DNA from: Sulfuritalea sp.
Lineage (GTDB): Bacteria; Pseudomonadota; Gammaproteobacteria; Burkholderiales; Rhodocyclaceae
DNA: 64,000 nucleotides
NCBI GenBank assembly: GCA_016716965.1
Contig: JADJUP010000056.1
Span: forward strand, 62,001 to 126,000
Direction: 5' to 3'
Positions 43,703 to 52,285 of the stretch are shown in pieces. Each line of letters starts with the position of its first letter. Position 1 is the stretch's first letter. A model generated the notes under the pieces. It made no database searches. It saw nothing but the letters and a program-made list of their open reading frames with translations, and was not told the origin of the DNA. A program made the translations under genes and the position numbers.

Positions 43703-44779
43703 ATGAAGAAAAGCATTTACGAAAAGCTCGAGCATCTTGCCGAGCGCCTGGCCGAAATCGACGGCCTGCTCGGTGGCGAGCACGCGGCGCGGGATATGGA
43801 CAGCTATCGCAAGCTGACGCGCGAACGTTCCGACATCCTGCCGGTGGTCGAATTGTTCCATGCCTACCGTGTCGCCAGCGCCGACTTTTCAAGTGCCGGC
43901 GAGATGCTGGCCGATCCGGAAATGAAGGAACTGGCGCAGGCCGAGCAGGAAGCCGCCAGTGCCGACATGGCCCGGCTCGAGGTGGAACTGCAACGCGCGT
44001 TGTTGCCGAAGGACCCCAACGACGACAGGAACCTTTTCCTCGAAATCCGTGCCGGTACCGGCGGCGACGAATCGGCGCTGTTCGCCGCCGACCTGTTCCG
44101 CATGTACAGCCGCTACGCCGAGCGCCAGCGCTGGAAGGTCGAGATCGTTTCGCGCAGCGAATCCGACCTCGGCGGCTTCCGCGAAATCATCGCCCGCATT
44201 GAAGGCAACGGCGCCTATTCGAAGCTCAAGTTCGAATCCGGCGGCCATCGCGTGCAGCGCGTGCCTGTGACCGAGACCCAGGGCCGCATCCATACCTCGG
44301 CCTGCACGGTTGCGGTGATGCCGGAAGCCGACGAACTGGTCGACGTCGACATCAACCCGGCCGACCTGCGCATCGACACCTTCCGCGCCTCGGGCGCCGG
44401 CGGCCAGCACATCAACAAGACCGACTCGGCGGTGCGCATCACCCACATCCCGACCGGCATCGTCGTCGAGTGCCAGGACGACCGCTCGCAGCACCGCAAC
44501 AAGGCGCAGGCCATGTCGGTGCTCGCGGCGCGCATCAATGACGCCAAGCAGCGCGACCAGCAGCAGCAGATCGCCTCGCAGCGCAAGAGCCTGATCGGGT
44601 CGGGCGACCGCTCCGAACGCATCCGTACCTACAATTTTCCGCAGGGCCGGATCACCGACCACCGCATCAACCTGACGCTGTACAAGATCGACGCCATCAT
44701 GGACGGCGACCTTGACGAACTGGTCGGTGCCCTCACCGCGGAACACCAGGCCGAACTGCTCGCGGCGCTGGCGGAATGA
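43703..44779 (+). CDS. prfA: Peptide chain release factor 1
   Basis: A 358-residue RF1. The GGQ loop GAGGQHINKTDSAVRI (about 230-236) is methylated by PrmC, encoded next door. The tripeptide-anticodon region lies in the usual central domain. A 24-bp dispersed repeat encodes YRVASADFS near residue 55, in a helix where related RF1 proteins have unrelated residues but the same length. Confidence 0.96.
   Translation: MKKSIYEKLEHLAERLAEIDGLLGGEHAARDMDSYRKLTRERSDILPVVELFHAYRVASADFSSAGEMLADPEMKELAQAEQEAASADMARLEVELQRALLPKDPNDDRNLFLEIRAGTGGDESALFAADLFRMYSRYAERQRWKVEIVSRSESDLGGFREIIARIEGNGAYSKLKFESGGHRVQRVPVTETQGRIHTSACTVAVMPEADELVDVDINPADLRIDTFRASGAGGQHINKTDSAVRITHIPTGIVVECQDDRSQHRNKAQAMSVLAARINDAKQRDQQQQIASQRKSLIGSGDRSERIRTYNFPQGRITDHRINLTLYKIDAIMDGDLDELVGALTAEHQAELLAALAE
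43866..43889 (+). repeat. 24-bp dispersed repeat, copy 9 (inside prfA)
   Basis: ACCGTGTCGCC followed by AGCGCCGACTTTT, matching the intergenic copy at 61165 at 23 of 24 bases. It shows the repeat exists inside a conserved coding region. Confidence 0.8.
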
Positions 44780-45630
44780 ACACCGTCGCCGCCGTGCTGG
44801 AGGCGGCGCGCCGCAAGCTGCCGGCGAGCGAGGCGCGCCTGCTGCTCGGGCATGTACTGGACCAATCGGCGGCCTGGCTGCTGGCCCATGGCGAGCAGGT
44901 GCTCGACGAGGACGACCTGCTCGCCTTCGCATCGCTTGTGGCCCGCCGCGCGGGCGGCGAGCCGGTCGCCTATCTGGTTGGTCGGCGCGAGTTCTTCGGT
45001 CGCGATTTCGAGGTGTCGCCCGCGGTGTTGATCCCGCGCCCGGAGACCGAACTGCTGGTCGACATTGCGCTGGCAAATGTCGGCGCTGGGGAGACGGCCA
45101 GGATTCTCGACCTGGGCACCGGCAGCGGCTGCATCGCGGTTACGCTGGCGCTGGAGTTGCCGCAGGCACAGGTAACGGCGATCGATGCGTCGGCCATTGC
45201 CCTGGCCGTCGCGCGCCGCAATGCGGATCGCTACTCCGCGCGCCTGCGCTTCGTGCAAAGCGACTGGTTCGATGCCCTGGGCGAAGAAAGCTTCGACCTG
45301 ATCGTCGCCAATCCGCCTTACATCGCGGCCGCCGATCCGCATCTCGCCGCGGGCGATCTGCGCCACGAGCCGGTGACGGCACTGGCGAGCGGAACAGACG
45401 GCCTCGACGCCCTGCGGCGCATCATCGCCGGCGCACCGGCGCATCTTGCTCCCGGCGGACAACTCTGGCTGGAACACGGCTATGACCAGGCGCCGGCGGT
45501 ACAAGAACTGCTATTCGCGGCCGGTCTGACAGAAGTGAAGCAACACAGCGACCTCGCCGGCATCATCCGTGTCAGCGGCGGGCGATTGCCGCTAGAATTC
45601 GCTCTGACGGCGAGAGGGAAGGCACCATGA
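44776..45630 (+). CDS. prmC: Release-factor glutamine methyltransferase
   Basis: A 284-residue SAM methyltransferase acting on the GGQ glutamine of RF1/RF2. The SAM motif LDLGTGSG is at 111-118 and the catalytic NPPY at 179-182. Its ATG overlaps the prfA stop (ATGA), tying production to its substrate. Confidence 0.95.
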   Translation: MNTVAAVLEAARRKLPASEARLLLGHVLDQSAAWLLAHGEQVLDEDDLLAFASLVARRAGGEPVAYLVGRREFFGRDFEVSPAVLIPRPETELLVDIALANVGAGETARILDLGTGSGCIAVTLALELPQAQVTAIDASAIALAVARRNADRYSARLRFVQSDWFDALGEESFDLIVANPPYIAAADPHLAAGDLRHEPVTALASGTDGLDALRRIIAGAPAHLAPGGQLWLEHGYDQAPAVQELLFAAGLTEVKQHSDLAGIIRVSGGRLPLEFALTARGKAP

Positions 45631-46040
45631 AGTGGGACAGCAGTTTTGCCATTGGCATCGAGGTGATCGACAACCAGCACCGGAAAATCTTCGAGCGCCT
45701 GTTGGCGATCGAGAACTCGATAGCCAAACGCGACCCCTGGCACGTCCTGCATTTCCTGCTCTCGCAACTTGCGGAGAGCATGAAGTTCCACCTCGCGGTC
45801 GAGGAGTCCCTGCTTGAAGTCACCCGCTATCCGGGGCTCAAGGGGCATCTCGAATCGCATACGCGGATCATCGACCAGATGGCGGAGCTTGAAGAGAAGC
45901 TCAAGCGCGATCCATCGGGAGAGAGCCTGGTGGGATTTTTCGAAGACTGGTTCCTGCGCCACGTACTGAGTGGCGACCGCGACTATGCGGACTACCTCAA
46001 AGTCGAGTTTCCGGCGATCTGTCGCCGGAAGGCGGCCTAG
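45627..46040 (+). CDS. Bacteriohemerythrin
   Basis: A 137-residue diiron O2-binding protein. The ligand set is present: H18 (DNQH), H55 and E59 (HLAVE), H74 and H78 (HLESH), H112 and D117 (HVLSGD). It is coupled to prmC by a four-base overlap, an unusual neighbour. It probably stores, senses or delivers oxygen in micro-oxic conditions. Confidence 0.9.
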   Translation: MKWDSSFAIGIEVIDNQHRKIFERLLAIENSIAKRDPWHVLHFLLSQLAESMKFHLAVEESLLEVTRYPGLKGHLESHTRIIDQMAELEEKLKRDPSGESLVGFFEDWFLRHVLSGDRDYADYLKVEFPAICRRKAA

Positions 46041-46077
46041 TTTCGCGGCCGACGGCCAACTGCCGCAGTATGACAAA

Positions 46078-46104
46078 GGGCGGTCCGAATCACCCGGACC
46101 GCCC
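46078..46104. terminator. Bidirectional terminator between hemerythrin and cytochrome c4
   Basis: GGGCGGTCCG pairs with CGGACCGCCC around a 7-base loop, with short T-containing tails on both strands, between convergent genes. Confidence 0.75.
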
Positions 46105-46124
46105 TTGATCGAAGCAGGAGTTTG

Positions 46125-46766
46125 CTAGCGCAGGCCGGCGATGTAATCCGAAACGGCCTTGATTTCCGCGTCGGTCATCTTGATCGCGACCATGCGCATC
46201 ATCTTGTTCGGATCGTTGGCGCGGACACCGTCACGGAAGCTCTTCAGTTGTGCTTCCGTGTATTCCGCAAACTGGCCGCCGATGCGCGGGTACTGCGCGG
46301 GCAGGCCGGCACCGGCCGGGCCGTGACAGGCAGCGCAGGCCGGCAGCCCCTTGGCCAGGTCGCCGCTACGATACAGCTTCTGTCCGAGTTCGACGGTTTC
46401 GCGGTTCTTGGCGACATCGCCGGTCTGAACCTGCGACCCGAAATAGGCGGCGAGATCCCGCATCTGCCCATCGTCGAAGGCGGCAATCATGCCGTTCATG
46501 ATGGCGCTGTTGCGTTCGGCCGGTTTGCCGTCGACCGCCTTGAAGTTCTTCATCTGCTTGAACAGATACTCGGGATGCTGACCCGCCAGTTTTGGATTGA
46601 CAGCCAGTTGGCTGTTGCCATCCGCGCCATGGCATGCCGCGCAGACGGTGGTGGCGATGGCCTGGCCGCGGGTGGCATCGCCTTTTGGGGCTGCCTTGGC
46701 GGCATCGGTCGCTTGGGCACCGATTGCAGTCATCACGCACAGCAGGGCAAGCAGGGAACGCTTCAT
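46125..46766 (-). CDS. Diheme cytochrome c4
   Basis: A 213-residue exported cytochrome with two CAACH motifs (about residues 42 and 142), each in a class I domain, the cytochrome c4 architecture. Met-containing segments (NGMIAAF, MMRMVAIKM) supply axial ligands. It is a periplasmic electron carrier to terminal oxidases. Divergent from engB. Confidence 0.9.
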   Translation of the reverse strand: MKRSLLALLCVMTAIGAQATDAAKAAPKGDATRGQAIATTVCAACHGADGNSQLAVNPKLAGQHPEYLFKQMKNFKAVDGKPAERNSAIMNGMIAAFDDGQMRDLAAYFGSQVQTGDVAKNRETVELGQKLYRSGDLAKGLPACAACHGPAGAGLPAQYPRIGGQFAEYTEAQLKSFRDGVRANDPNKMMRMVAIKMTDAEIKAVSDYIAGLR

Positions 46767-46882
46767 GGAAAACTCCTGGATAAAGCCGGGAATCGGAAAT
46801 TGTAAACCTGCTATTCTATCCGAGCCTATACGATATTTCCACGTCAGCCTGCCATGGCGGCGTATTCACGATGTAACGCCCC

Positions 46883-47500
46883 ATGTCCCTGTTCCGTAAC
46901 GCCGCCTTTGAAATTTCCGTCGCCCAGCCCAGCGGCCTGCCGTCGCCGGTAGGTGCGGAGATCGCTTTCGCCGGCCGGTCCAATTCCGGAAAATCCAGCG
47001 CCATCAATACATTGGTGGGACATACCCGGCTCGCCTTCGTTTCCAAGACGCCGGGCCGAACACAGCTTATCAACCTGTTTCGCATGAGAAACGGCGCGGC
47101 TCTGGTGGATTTGCCCGGGTATGGTTTTGCCCAGGTACCCTTGGCCGTGCGCTTGCAGTGGCAGGGCTTGCTTGAGCACTACCTCACTCGCCGCACGAAC
47201 CTCGTCGGTTTGGTCCTTATCATGGATTCGCGTCGCCCCCTGACCGACCTCGACTGGAAAATGATCGGCTGGTTCGGTCCTACGGGTCGGCCCATCCACT
47301 GCCTGCTGACCAAATCGGACAAACTGACGCGCCAGGAGCAGACCAAGACCCTGCGCGAAACCCAAGCCGCGCTTGCCGAATTCGGTACGCAGGTCACGGT
47401 GCAGATGTTTTCCAGCCTGAAGAAGACAGGCGGGGAAGAAGCTGAAAAGGTCATCGGAAGCTGGTTGCAGAGTGATAGCGAGTTGTTGCCACCCGGCTGA
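46883..47500 (+). CDS. engB: Ribosome-biogenesis GTP-binding protein EngB (YihA)
   Basis: A 205-residue GTPase. G1 is AGRSNSGKSSAINTL, G3 DLPGYGFA, G4 TKSDKL and G5 SSLKKTG. It is needed for 50S assembly in other bacteria. It is followed by a 277-bp interval holding the candidate small RNA on the other strand. Confidence 0.93.
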   Translation: MSLFRNAAFEISVAQPSGLPSPVGAEIAFAGRSNSGKSSAINTLVGHTRLAFVSKTPGRTQLINLFRMRNGAALVDLPGYGFAQVPLAVRLQWQGLLEHYLTRRTNLVGLVLIMDSRRPLTDLDWKMIGWFGPTGRPIHCLLTKSDKLTRQEQTKTLRETQAALAEFGTQVTVQMFSSLKKTGGEEAEKVIGSWLQSDSELLPPG

Positions 47501-47521
47501 CGTAGTCAGCCAATTTGGTCA

Positions 47522-47542
47522 CCCCCTTTCTTGGAAAGGGGG
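47522..47542. repeat. Intergenic hairpin with trailing G tract (copy 2)
   Basis: CCCCCTTT-CTTGG-AAAGGGGG followed by TCGGGGGA, downstream of engB. It probably contributes to 3'-end formation of engB mRNA. Confidence 0.6.
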
Positions 47543-47570
47543 TCGGGGGATAGCTCACCAATTCACCCGC

Positions 47571-47607
47571 AGGGCTTTTATTTTGGTTTCACCAAAATAA
47601 AAGCCCT
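47571..47607. repeat. 17-bp perfect inverted repeat overlapping the small-RNA terminator tail
   Basis: AGGGCTTTTATTTTGGT, TTC, then its exact complement. One arm is the T tract and stem edge of the small-RNA terminator; the other lies beyond it. It could be the plus-strand end of engB mRNA. Confidence 0.85.
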
Positions 47608-47710
47608 CGACCAAAGGGGGAAGGTCGAGGGCTGAACACCTTGAAGAATCAAGGTCCCGCTCAGGGAGGTGAAGCGGGAGACGGCACAAACATGCGTTCG
47701 CCACCGTCTG
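47591..47710 (-). ncRNA. Candidate trans-acting small RNA with an anti-Shine-Dalgarno loop
   Basis: No protein is evident. From a predicted start near 47710 the minus strand reads as successive hairpins: AGACGG/CCGTCT; CCCGCT/AGCGGG with an 11-base loop UCACCUCCCUG; ACCUUGA/UCAAGGU with loop UUCU; and a terminator CCCUCGACC/GGUCGAGGG followed by CUUUUAUUUU. The second loop contains UCACCUCC, the same string as the 16S rRNA anti-Shine-Dalgarno end, so it should pair with ribosome-binding sites. This is the layout of anti-SD regulatory RNAs such as the Neisseria sibling sRNAs and the rhizobial CUCCUCCC RNAs. Identity and targets are inferred. Confidence 0.6.
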
Positions 47711-47716
47711 TAATCT

Positions 47717-47744
47717 ATGATAGAGCAACTACGTTAAAGTTCAA
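47717..47744 (-). promoter_or_regulatory. Sigma-70 promoter of the candidate small RNA
   Basis: On the minus strand TTGAAC (47739-47744) and TATCAT (47717-47722) are 16 bases apart, placing the start about 47710, exactly at the first hairpin. It is divergent from hemB. Confidence 0.6.
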
Positions 47745-47777
47745 GTAATTCTGTAAATTTCTTTTGGGGTTAAACCA

Positions 47778-48785
<1,008 letters not shown>

Positions 48786-48787
48786 GC

Positions 48788-48811
48788 AAGAGTCGGCGCC
48801 GACGCTACGGC
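48788..48811 (-). repeat. 24-bp dispersed repeat, copy 10 (after hemB)
   Basis: On the minus strand GCCGTAGCGTC followed by GGCGCCGACTCTT, starting 3 bp after the hemB stop. Confidence 0.8.
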
Positions 48812-48831
48812 GCTTGTCGCCGCGCCAGTGT

Positions 48832-49419
48832 TCAGCGGGCCAGCAGCGGCCACTGCGCCGGCCAGTTCGCCAGCGGATCGTTCTTGAAGCCGCTCTTGAC
48901 GAAGCGTTGCCAGCGGCCGAGGACATGGCAGACCAGCAGGTCGGCGTGGGCGCCGAAGTCGTGATCGGCGGCCAGCGCTCCCTGCGCGGCGGCGACCTTG
49001 AGGCACTGCTTGAGCGTGGCCTCGATGCGATCCAGCAACTGGTTGATTCGCGCCTGCAGCCGCGGGTTCTCATGCACCAGCGCGTCGCCCACCAGCACCC
49101 GCGTCAGGCCGCGGTTCTTTTGCGCGAAGCGCAGCAGTGAAGCGACGATCGCCTCCGCCTGCTTGAGCCCGGCTTCCTCGGCGGCCTCGATCTGGCCGAT
49201 CACGGAAAAAACGCCGGTCTCGATGAACTCGATCAGGCCTTCGTACATCTGCGCCTTGCTGGCGAAGTGGCGGTAAAGCGCGGCTTCCGACACCTGGAGC
49301 TGCTTGGCCAATAGCGCAGTGGTTACCTTGTCCGCCGCCGGGCGTTCCAGCATTTCGGCGATGGTCTGCAGGATCAGCAGCTTCTTTTCACCAACCTTGG
49401 CGGCGCGGGCTTCGTTCAT
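48832..49419 (-). CDS. slmA: Nucleoid-occlusion factor SlmA (TetR family)
   Basis: A 195-residue TetR-type DNA-binding protein with the SlmA HTH (VTTALLAKQLQVSEAALYRH) and FASKAQMYEGLIEFIE. SlmA binds the chromosome and blocks FtsZ over the nucleoid. It is downstream of argB by 20 bp on the same strand, a conserved betaproteobacterial arrangement. Confidence 0.9.
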   Translation of the reverse strand: MNEARAAKVGEKKLLILQTIAEMLERPAADKVTTALLAKQLQVSEAALYRHFASKAQMYEGLIEFIETGVFSVIGQIEAAEEAGLKQAEAIVASLLRFAQKNRGLTRVLVGDALVHENPRLQARINQLLDRIEATLKQCLKVAAAQGALAADHDFGAHADLLVCHVLGRWQRFVKSGFKNDPLANWPAQWPLLAR

Positions 49420-49439
49420 GGCGTATTCCCGGAAAAGGC

Positions 49440-50324
49440 TTACTTCGACTTGATCAAGGTACCGACGCCTTCGTCGGTCAGGATTTCCAGCAGCAAGGCG
49501 TGTTCGACGCGGCCGTCGATGATGTGTACGCCCTTGACGCCGCTTCTGGCCGCATCCAGCGCCGAGCTGATCTTGGGCAGCATGCCGCCGGAGAGCGTGC
49601 CGTCGGCCACCATCTCGTCGATCTGCTTGGGCGTGATGCCGGTGATCAGATTGCCCGACTGGTCGAGCACGCCGGGCGTATTGGTCAGCAGCACCAGTTT
49701 CTCCGCTTTCAGCACTTCGGCAATCTTGCCGGCGACGACGTCGGCATTGATGTTGTAGGTTTCGCCTTCCACGCCGACGCCGATCGGGGCGATGACCGGG
49801 ATGAAATCGCCGGTGTCGAGCAGGGCGATCAGGCTGGGGTCGATCGACACGATGTCGCCGACCTGGCCGATGTCGATCAGGTCGCCCGGCGCGTCCTTGT
49901 TTTCCATCATCAGCTTCTTGGCACGGATGAAGTTGCCGTCCTTGCCGGTGAGGCCCACGGCCTTGCCGCCATGCTGGTTGATCAGGTTGACGATTTCCTT
50001 GTTCACCTGGCCGCCGAGCACCATCTCGACCAGGTCCATGGTCTCGGCGTCGGTGACGCGCATGCCCTGGACGAATTCGCCCTTCTTGCCGACGCGCGAG
50101 AGCAGGTTCTCGATCTGCGGCCCGCCGCCATGCACCACCACCGGGTTCATGCCGACCAGCTTGAGCAGCACCACGTCGCGCGCGAAGCACTGCTTCAGGT
50201 GCTCGTCGGTCATCGCGTTGCCGCCGTACTTGACGACGATGGTCTTGCCGTGAAAACGTTTGATGTAGGGCAGGGCTTCGGCGAGGACGCCGGCCTTGGC
50301 GATGGGGGCAAGCTTTTCCGTCAT
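49440..50324 (-). CDS. argB: Acetylglutamate kinase
   Basis: A 294-residue amino-acid kinase of arginine synthesis. Motifs: IVVKYGGNAMTDE (phosphate loop), VVVHGGGPQIENLL, and the C-terminal HIIDGRVEHALLLEILTDEG. The N-terminal extension suggests possible arginine feedback regulation. Confidence 0.96.
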   Translation of the reverse strand: MTEKLAPIAKAGVLAEALPYIKRFHGKTIVVKYGGNAMTDEHLKQCFARDVVLLKLVGMNPVVVHGGGPQIENLLSRVGKKGEFVQGMRVTDAETMDLVEMVLGGQVNKEIVNLINQHGGKAVGLTGKDGNFIRAKKLMMENKDAPGDLIDIGQVGDIVSIDPSLIALLDTGDFIPVIAPIGVGVEGETYNINADVVAGKIAEVLKAEKLVLLTNTPGVLDQSGNLITGITPKQIDEMVADGTLSGGMLPKISSALDAARSGVKGVHIIDGRVEHALLLEILTDEGVGTLIKSK

Positions 50325-50455
50325 GGTTTCGGGCGAGTGCGAGTGGTAACTTCGCCCATTCTAACGGCGGGAAAACAAAAACGGAGACTGCCGCAACGCT
50401 CCTCTCCGGCAGCGTCCAAGGGGCCGGGTGCGACATCCGCAATCCAGTTGCGGAC

Positions 50456-50479
50456 GCCGTACCGTCAGCGCCGACTCTT
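50456..50479 (+). repeat. 24-bp dispersed repeat, copy 11
   Basis: GCCGTACCGTC followed by AGCGCCGACTCTT, between the argB start and the hsp20 stop. Confidence 0.85.
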
Positions 50480-50506
50480 GGCGCCCGCTGGCCCGGAAGG
50501 CGATAT

Positions 50507-50920
50507 CTATTGGATGGTGATCCGGCGCGCCTGCGTCGCAGCCTTCTTCGGCAGCATCAACTCCAGAACGCCATCCGTGTATTTCGCGCTTACCTGAGCT
50601 TCGTCAATTTCCTGCGCCAACTGGAAGCTGCGCGAAACCTTGCCGACATAACGCTCGGAACGCAGCACACGCTCGCCTTCCCTGACATCCTTTTCTTCGC
50701 GTCGTTCGGCACTGATCGATACGACCGCGCCGTCGACCGCGACATGGATGTCTTCCTTTTTTACGCCCGGTACTTCAGCGTGAACCATGTAGTTCTTTTC
50801 CTGTTCCTTGACATCGATCTTCACTACCGGCGCTTCCTTTTCGCCAGCGAAATCGACAGGACGAACGAAGAAGCCACGGAAAAAGTCATCAAGGGGATCG
50901 CGACGGATAAGGTTGCTCAT
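50507..50920 (-). CDS. Hsp20-family small heat-shock protein
   Basis: A 137-residue alpha-crystallin chaperone. The core strand set runs from VKIDVKEQEKNYMVHAEVPG to DGVLELMLPKK. It has a short N-terminus ending in the PVDFAGEKEAP segment and a C-terminal RRITIQ extension (IXI-like). Cytosolic ATP-independent holdase. Monocistronic. Confidence 0.92.
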   Translation of the reverse strand: MSNLIRRDPLDDFFRGFFVRPVDFAGEKEAPVVKIDVKEQEKNYMVHAEVPGVKKEDIHVAVDGAVVSISAERREEKDVREGERVLRSERYVGKVSRSFQLAQEIDEAQVSAKYTDGVLELMLPKKAATQARRITIQ

Positions 50921-51000
50921 TTCATTCTCCTTTCTATCAGGTAGGTGGCTTCCATCATCGGAGAAGCCTCACAAATCAGATAGGCGCCGGAAATGAAATT

Positions 51001-51474
51001 TCAAGTCGTGCGACGGGGCGGTTCCATGATGCCGACGCCAAACCGTTGCGGCAGTTCCAGGATGGCGTCGCGGTTGCTCCAGGAGAAGCACGCCGCCGCC
51101 GCTTCCCGCCAGGGCAGCCAGCGCCAGGCGAGATGTTCGTCCGGTGCAATGGTCACGGGCAAGGGTTCCGGCAGGCACAGGCTGAAAACGTGTTCCGTGT
51201 TCTCGGTGACGCCCGGGGCATAGCGATGGCGCCATTCGGCAAAGATTTCGTAGCGGTTGGTTTTCTGCCAGTCGATGATCTCGGCTGCAGCGGCATCGAT
51301 CCCGGTTTCCTCGAGGACCTCGCGGCGGGCCGTTGCGCTCAGCGTCTCGTCGTCCTCCTGGCTGCCGGTGACGGACTGCCAGAAGCCGGGGTGGCGGGCG
51401 CGTTCCAGCAGCAACACGTCCAGCGCCGGTGTGTGGATCACCACCAGCACCGAAACCGGCGTCTTGTAAGGCAT
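51001..51474 (-). CDS. nudB: Dihydroneopterin triphosphate pyrophosphatase NudB
   Basis: A 157-residue Nudix hydrolase. The Nudix box GSQEDDETLSATARREV-LEETGI is complete. NudB in E. coli removes pyrophosphate from dihydroneopterin triphosphate in folate synthesis. In betaproteobacteria nudB often sits in an aspS-fmdB group; here the barnase/barstar pair is wedged between it and aspS. Confidence 0.88.
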   Translation of the reverse strand: MPYKTPVSVLVVIHTPALDVLLLERARHPGFWQSVTGSQEDDETLSATARREVLEETGIDAAAAEIIDWQKTNRYEIFAEWRHRYAPGVTENTEHVFSLCLPEPLPVTIAPDEHLAWRWLPWREAAAACFSWSNRDAILELPQRFGVGIMEPPRRTT

Positions 51475-51483
51475 CTGAACCCG

Positions 51484-51936
51484 CTAATCGGGCTGGGTCA
51501 CTGTCGGCAGCCAGGCAATGCCATCGGCCTGCATGTCGACCAGGCACCAGAACGGTACGCCATCCTCGCGCCAGGTATTCGCAGCCTCCTGGAACACCTG
51601 CATCAGCGCCACGAAATCAGCCTCGGCACGGCCATGGATGCCATCGCAGTGGTCGAGGATGACCACATAGCCGGCGGCGGGCAGCCAGCCCATGTCGAGC
51701 AGGCTGTCGGTCAGTGCGTCCCAGTTGTGGCCGAACCACTGCGGAAAACGCAGTCCCCTGGCGACGGCATCAAGCATGTCTTCCTTGTTGCGCGCGGCGA
51801 CCAGGTCAACGTGCAGGACCAGGCAACCGGCTGCCTCGGCCCCGGCCAGCAACTTGTCGCGTGGACCGTGCGGCAGATGATGCACGCCCGCGGCGGCGGC
51901 ATCGGCGAACAGGTTCTCGTAGTGGGCAATGCTCAT
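51484..51936 (-). CDS. Barstar-family RNase inhibitor
   Basis: A 150-residue cytoplasmic protein with the barstar fold: LHVDLVAARNKEDMLDAVAR, LRFPQWFGHNWDALTDSLLD and a Trp/Asp-rich interface. The last 40 residues (VFQEAANTWREDGVPFW) extend the usual 90-residue barstar. Its ATG overlaps the RNase stop (ATGA), so inhibitor and enzyme are made together. It should neutralise the preceding RNase in the cytoplasm. Confidence 0.88.
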   Translation of the reverse strand: MSIAHYENLFADAAAAGVHHLPHGPRDKLLAGAEAAGCLVLHVDLVAARNKEDMLDAVARGLRFPQWFGHNWDALTDSLLDMGWLPAAGYVVILDHCDGIHGRAEADFVALMQVFQEAANTWREDGVPFWCLVDMQADGIAWLPTVTQPD

Positions 51937-52283
51937 CGTTCTATCCGGCGGAAGCTCTTGTAGTGATCGGCAGTGTAGTAGAACACCGCAGGCGGCTTGT
52001 CGCCGGTGACGATGCGCCGCGCGCCGCGGTCCCGGCTGCCTGGCGTCGGCACCGTGTATTCGCGGTAGTAGCCGCGCGGCTGGTCGGGCAGGCGGCGTTC
52101 GCGATTCTGGAAGGTGATGCCGTCGCGGCGATAGGGAAAGGGTCCGCCGGCGTCGATCAGCCTGAGGGTCTCGCGCGCCTCGGCCGGCAAAGCCGCCGCC
52201 GGCACCGTCCCGATCCGGTTGTCCCGCGCCAGCGCAGTGCCGAACAGCGCGACGCCGATCAGCGCAACGAGTAGGCTGCGCAT
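51933..52283 (-). CDS. Secreted barnase/RNase Sa-type guanyl-specific ribonuclease
   Basis: A 116-residue exported protein with a signal peptide (MRSLLVALIGVALFGTALA). The RNase Sa/barnase core follows: catalytic Glu in YYREYTVPTPG, Arg in RGARRIVTG and His in TADHYKSF. It is two bases downstream of aspS and coupled to the barstar gene. It could be a nutrient-scavenging RNase or an interbacterial effector. Confidence 0.87.
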   Translation of the reverse strand: MRSLLVALIGVALFGTALARDNRIGTVPAAALPAEARETLRLIDAGGPFPYRRDGITFQNRERRLPDQPRGYYREYTVPTPGSRDRGARRIVTGDKPPAVFYYTADHYKSFRRIER

Positions 52284-52285
52284 GT

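Noticed and set aside
45078..45098. Partial match to the 24-bp repeat in prmC (GTCGGCGCTGG...ACGGCC).
   Set aside because: Three mismatches in 21 bases in a GC-rich coding region; not distinguishable from chance.
47571..47680. CsrB/RsmZ-type RNA on the plus strand (GGA motifs in loops).
   Set aside because: No plus-strand promoter or U tail is positioned correctly; the minus strand has both.
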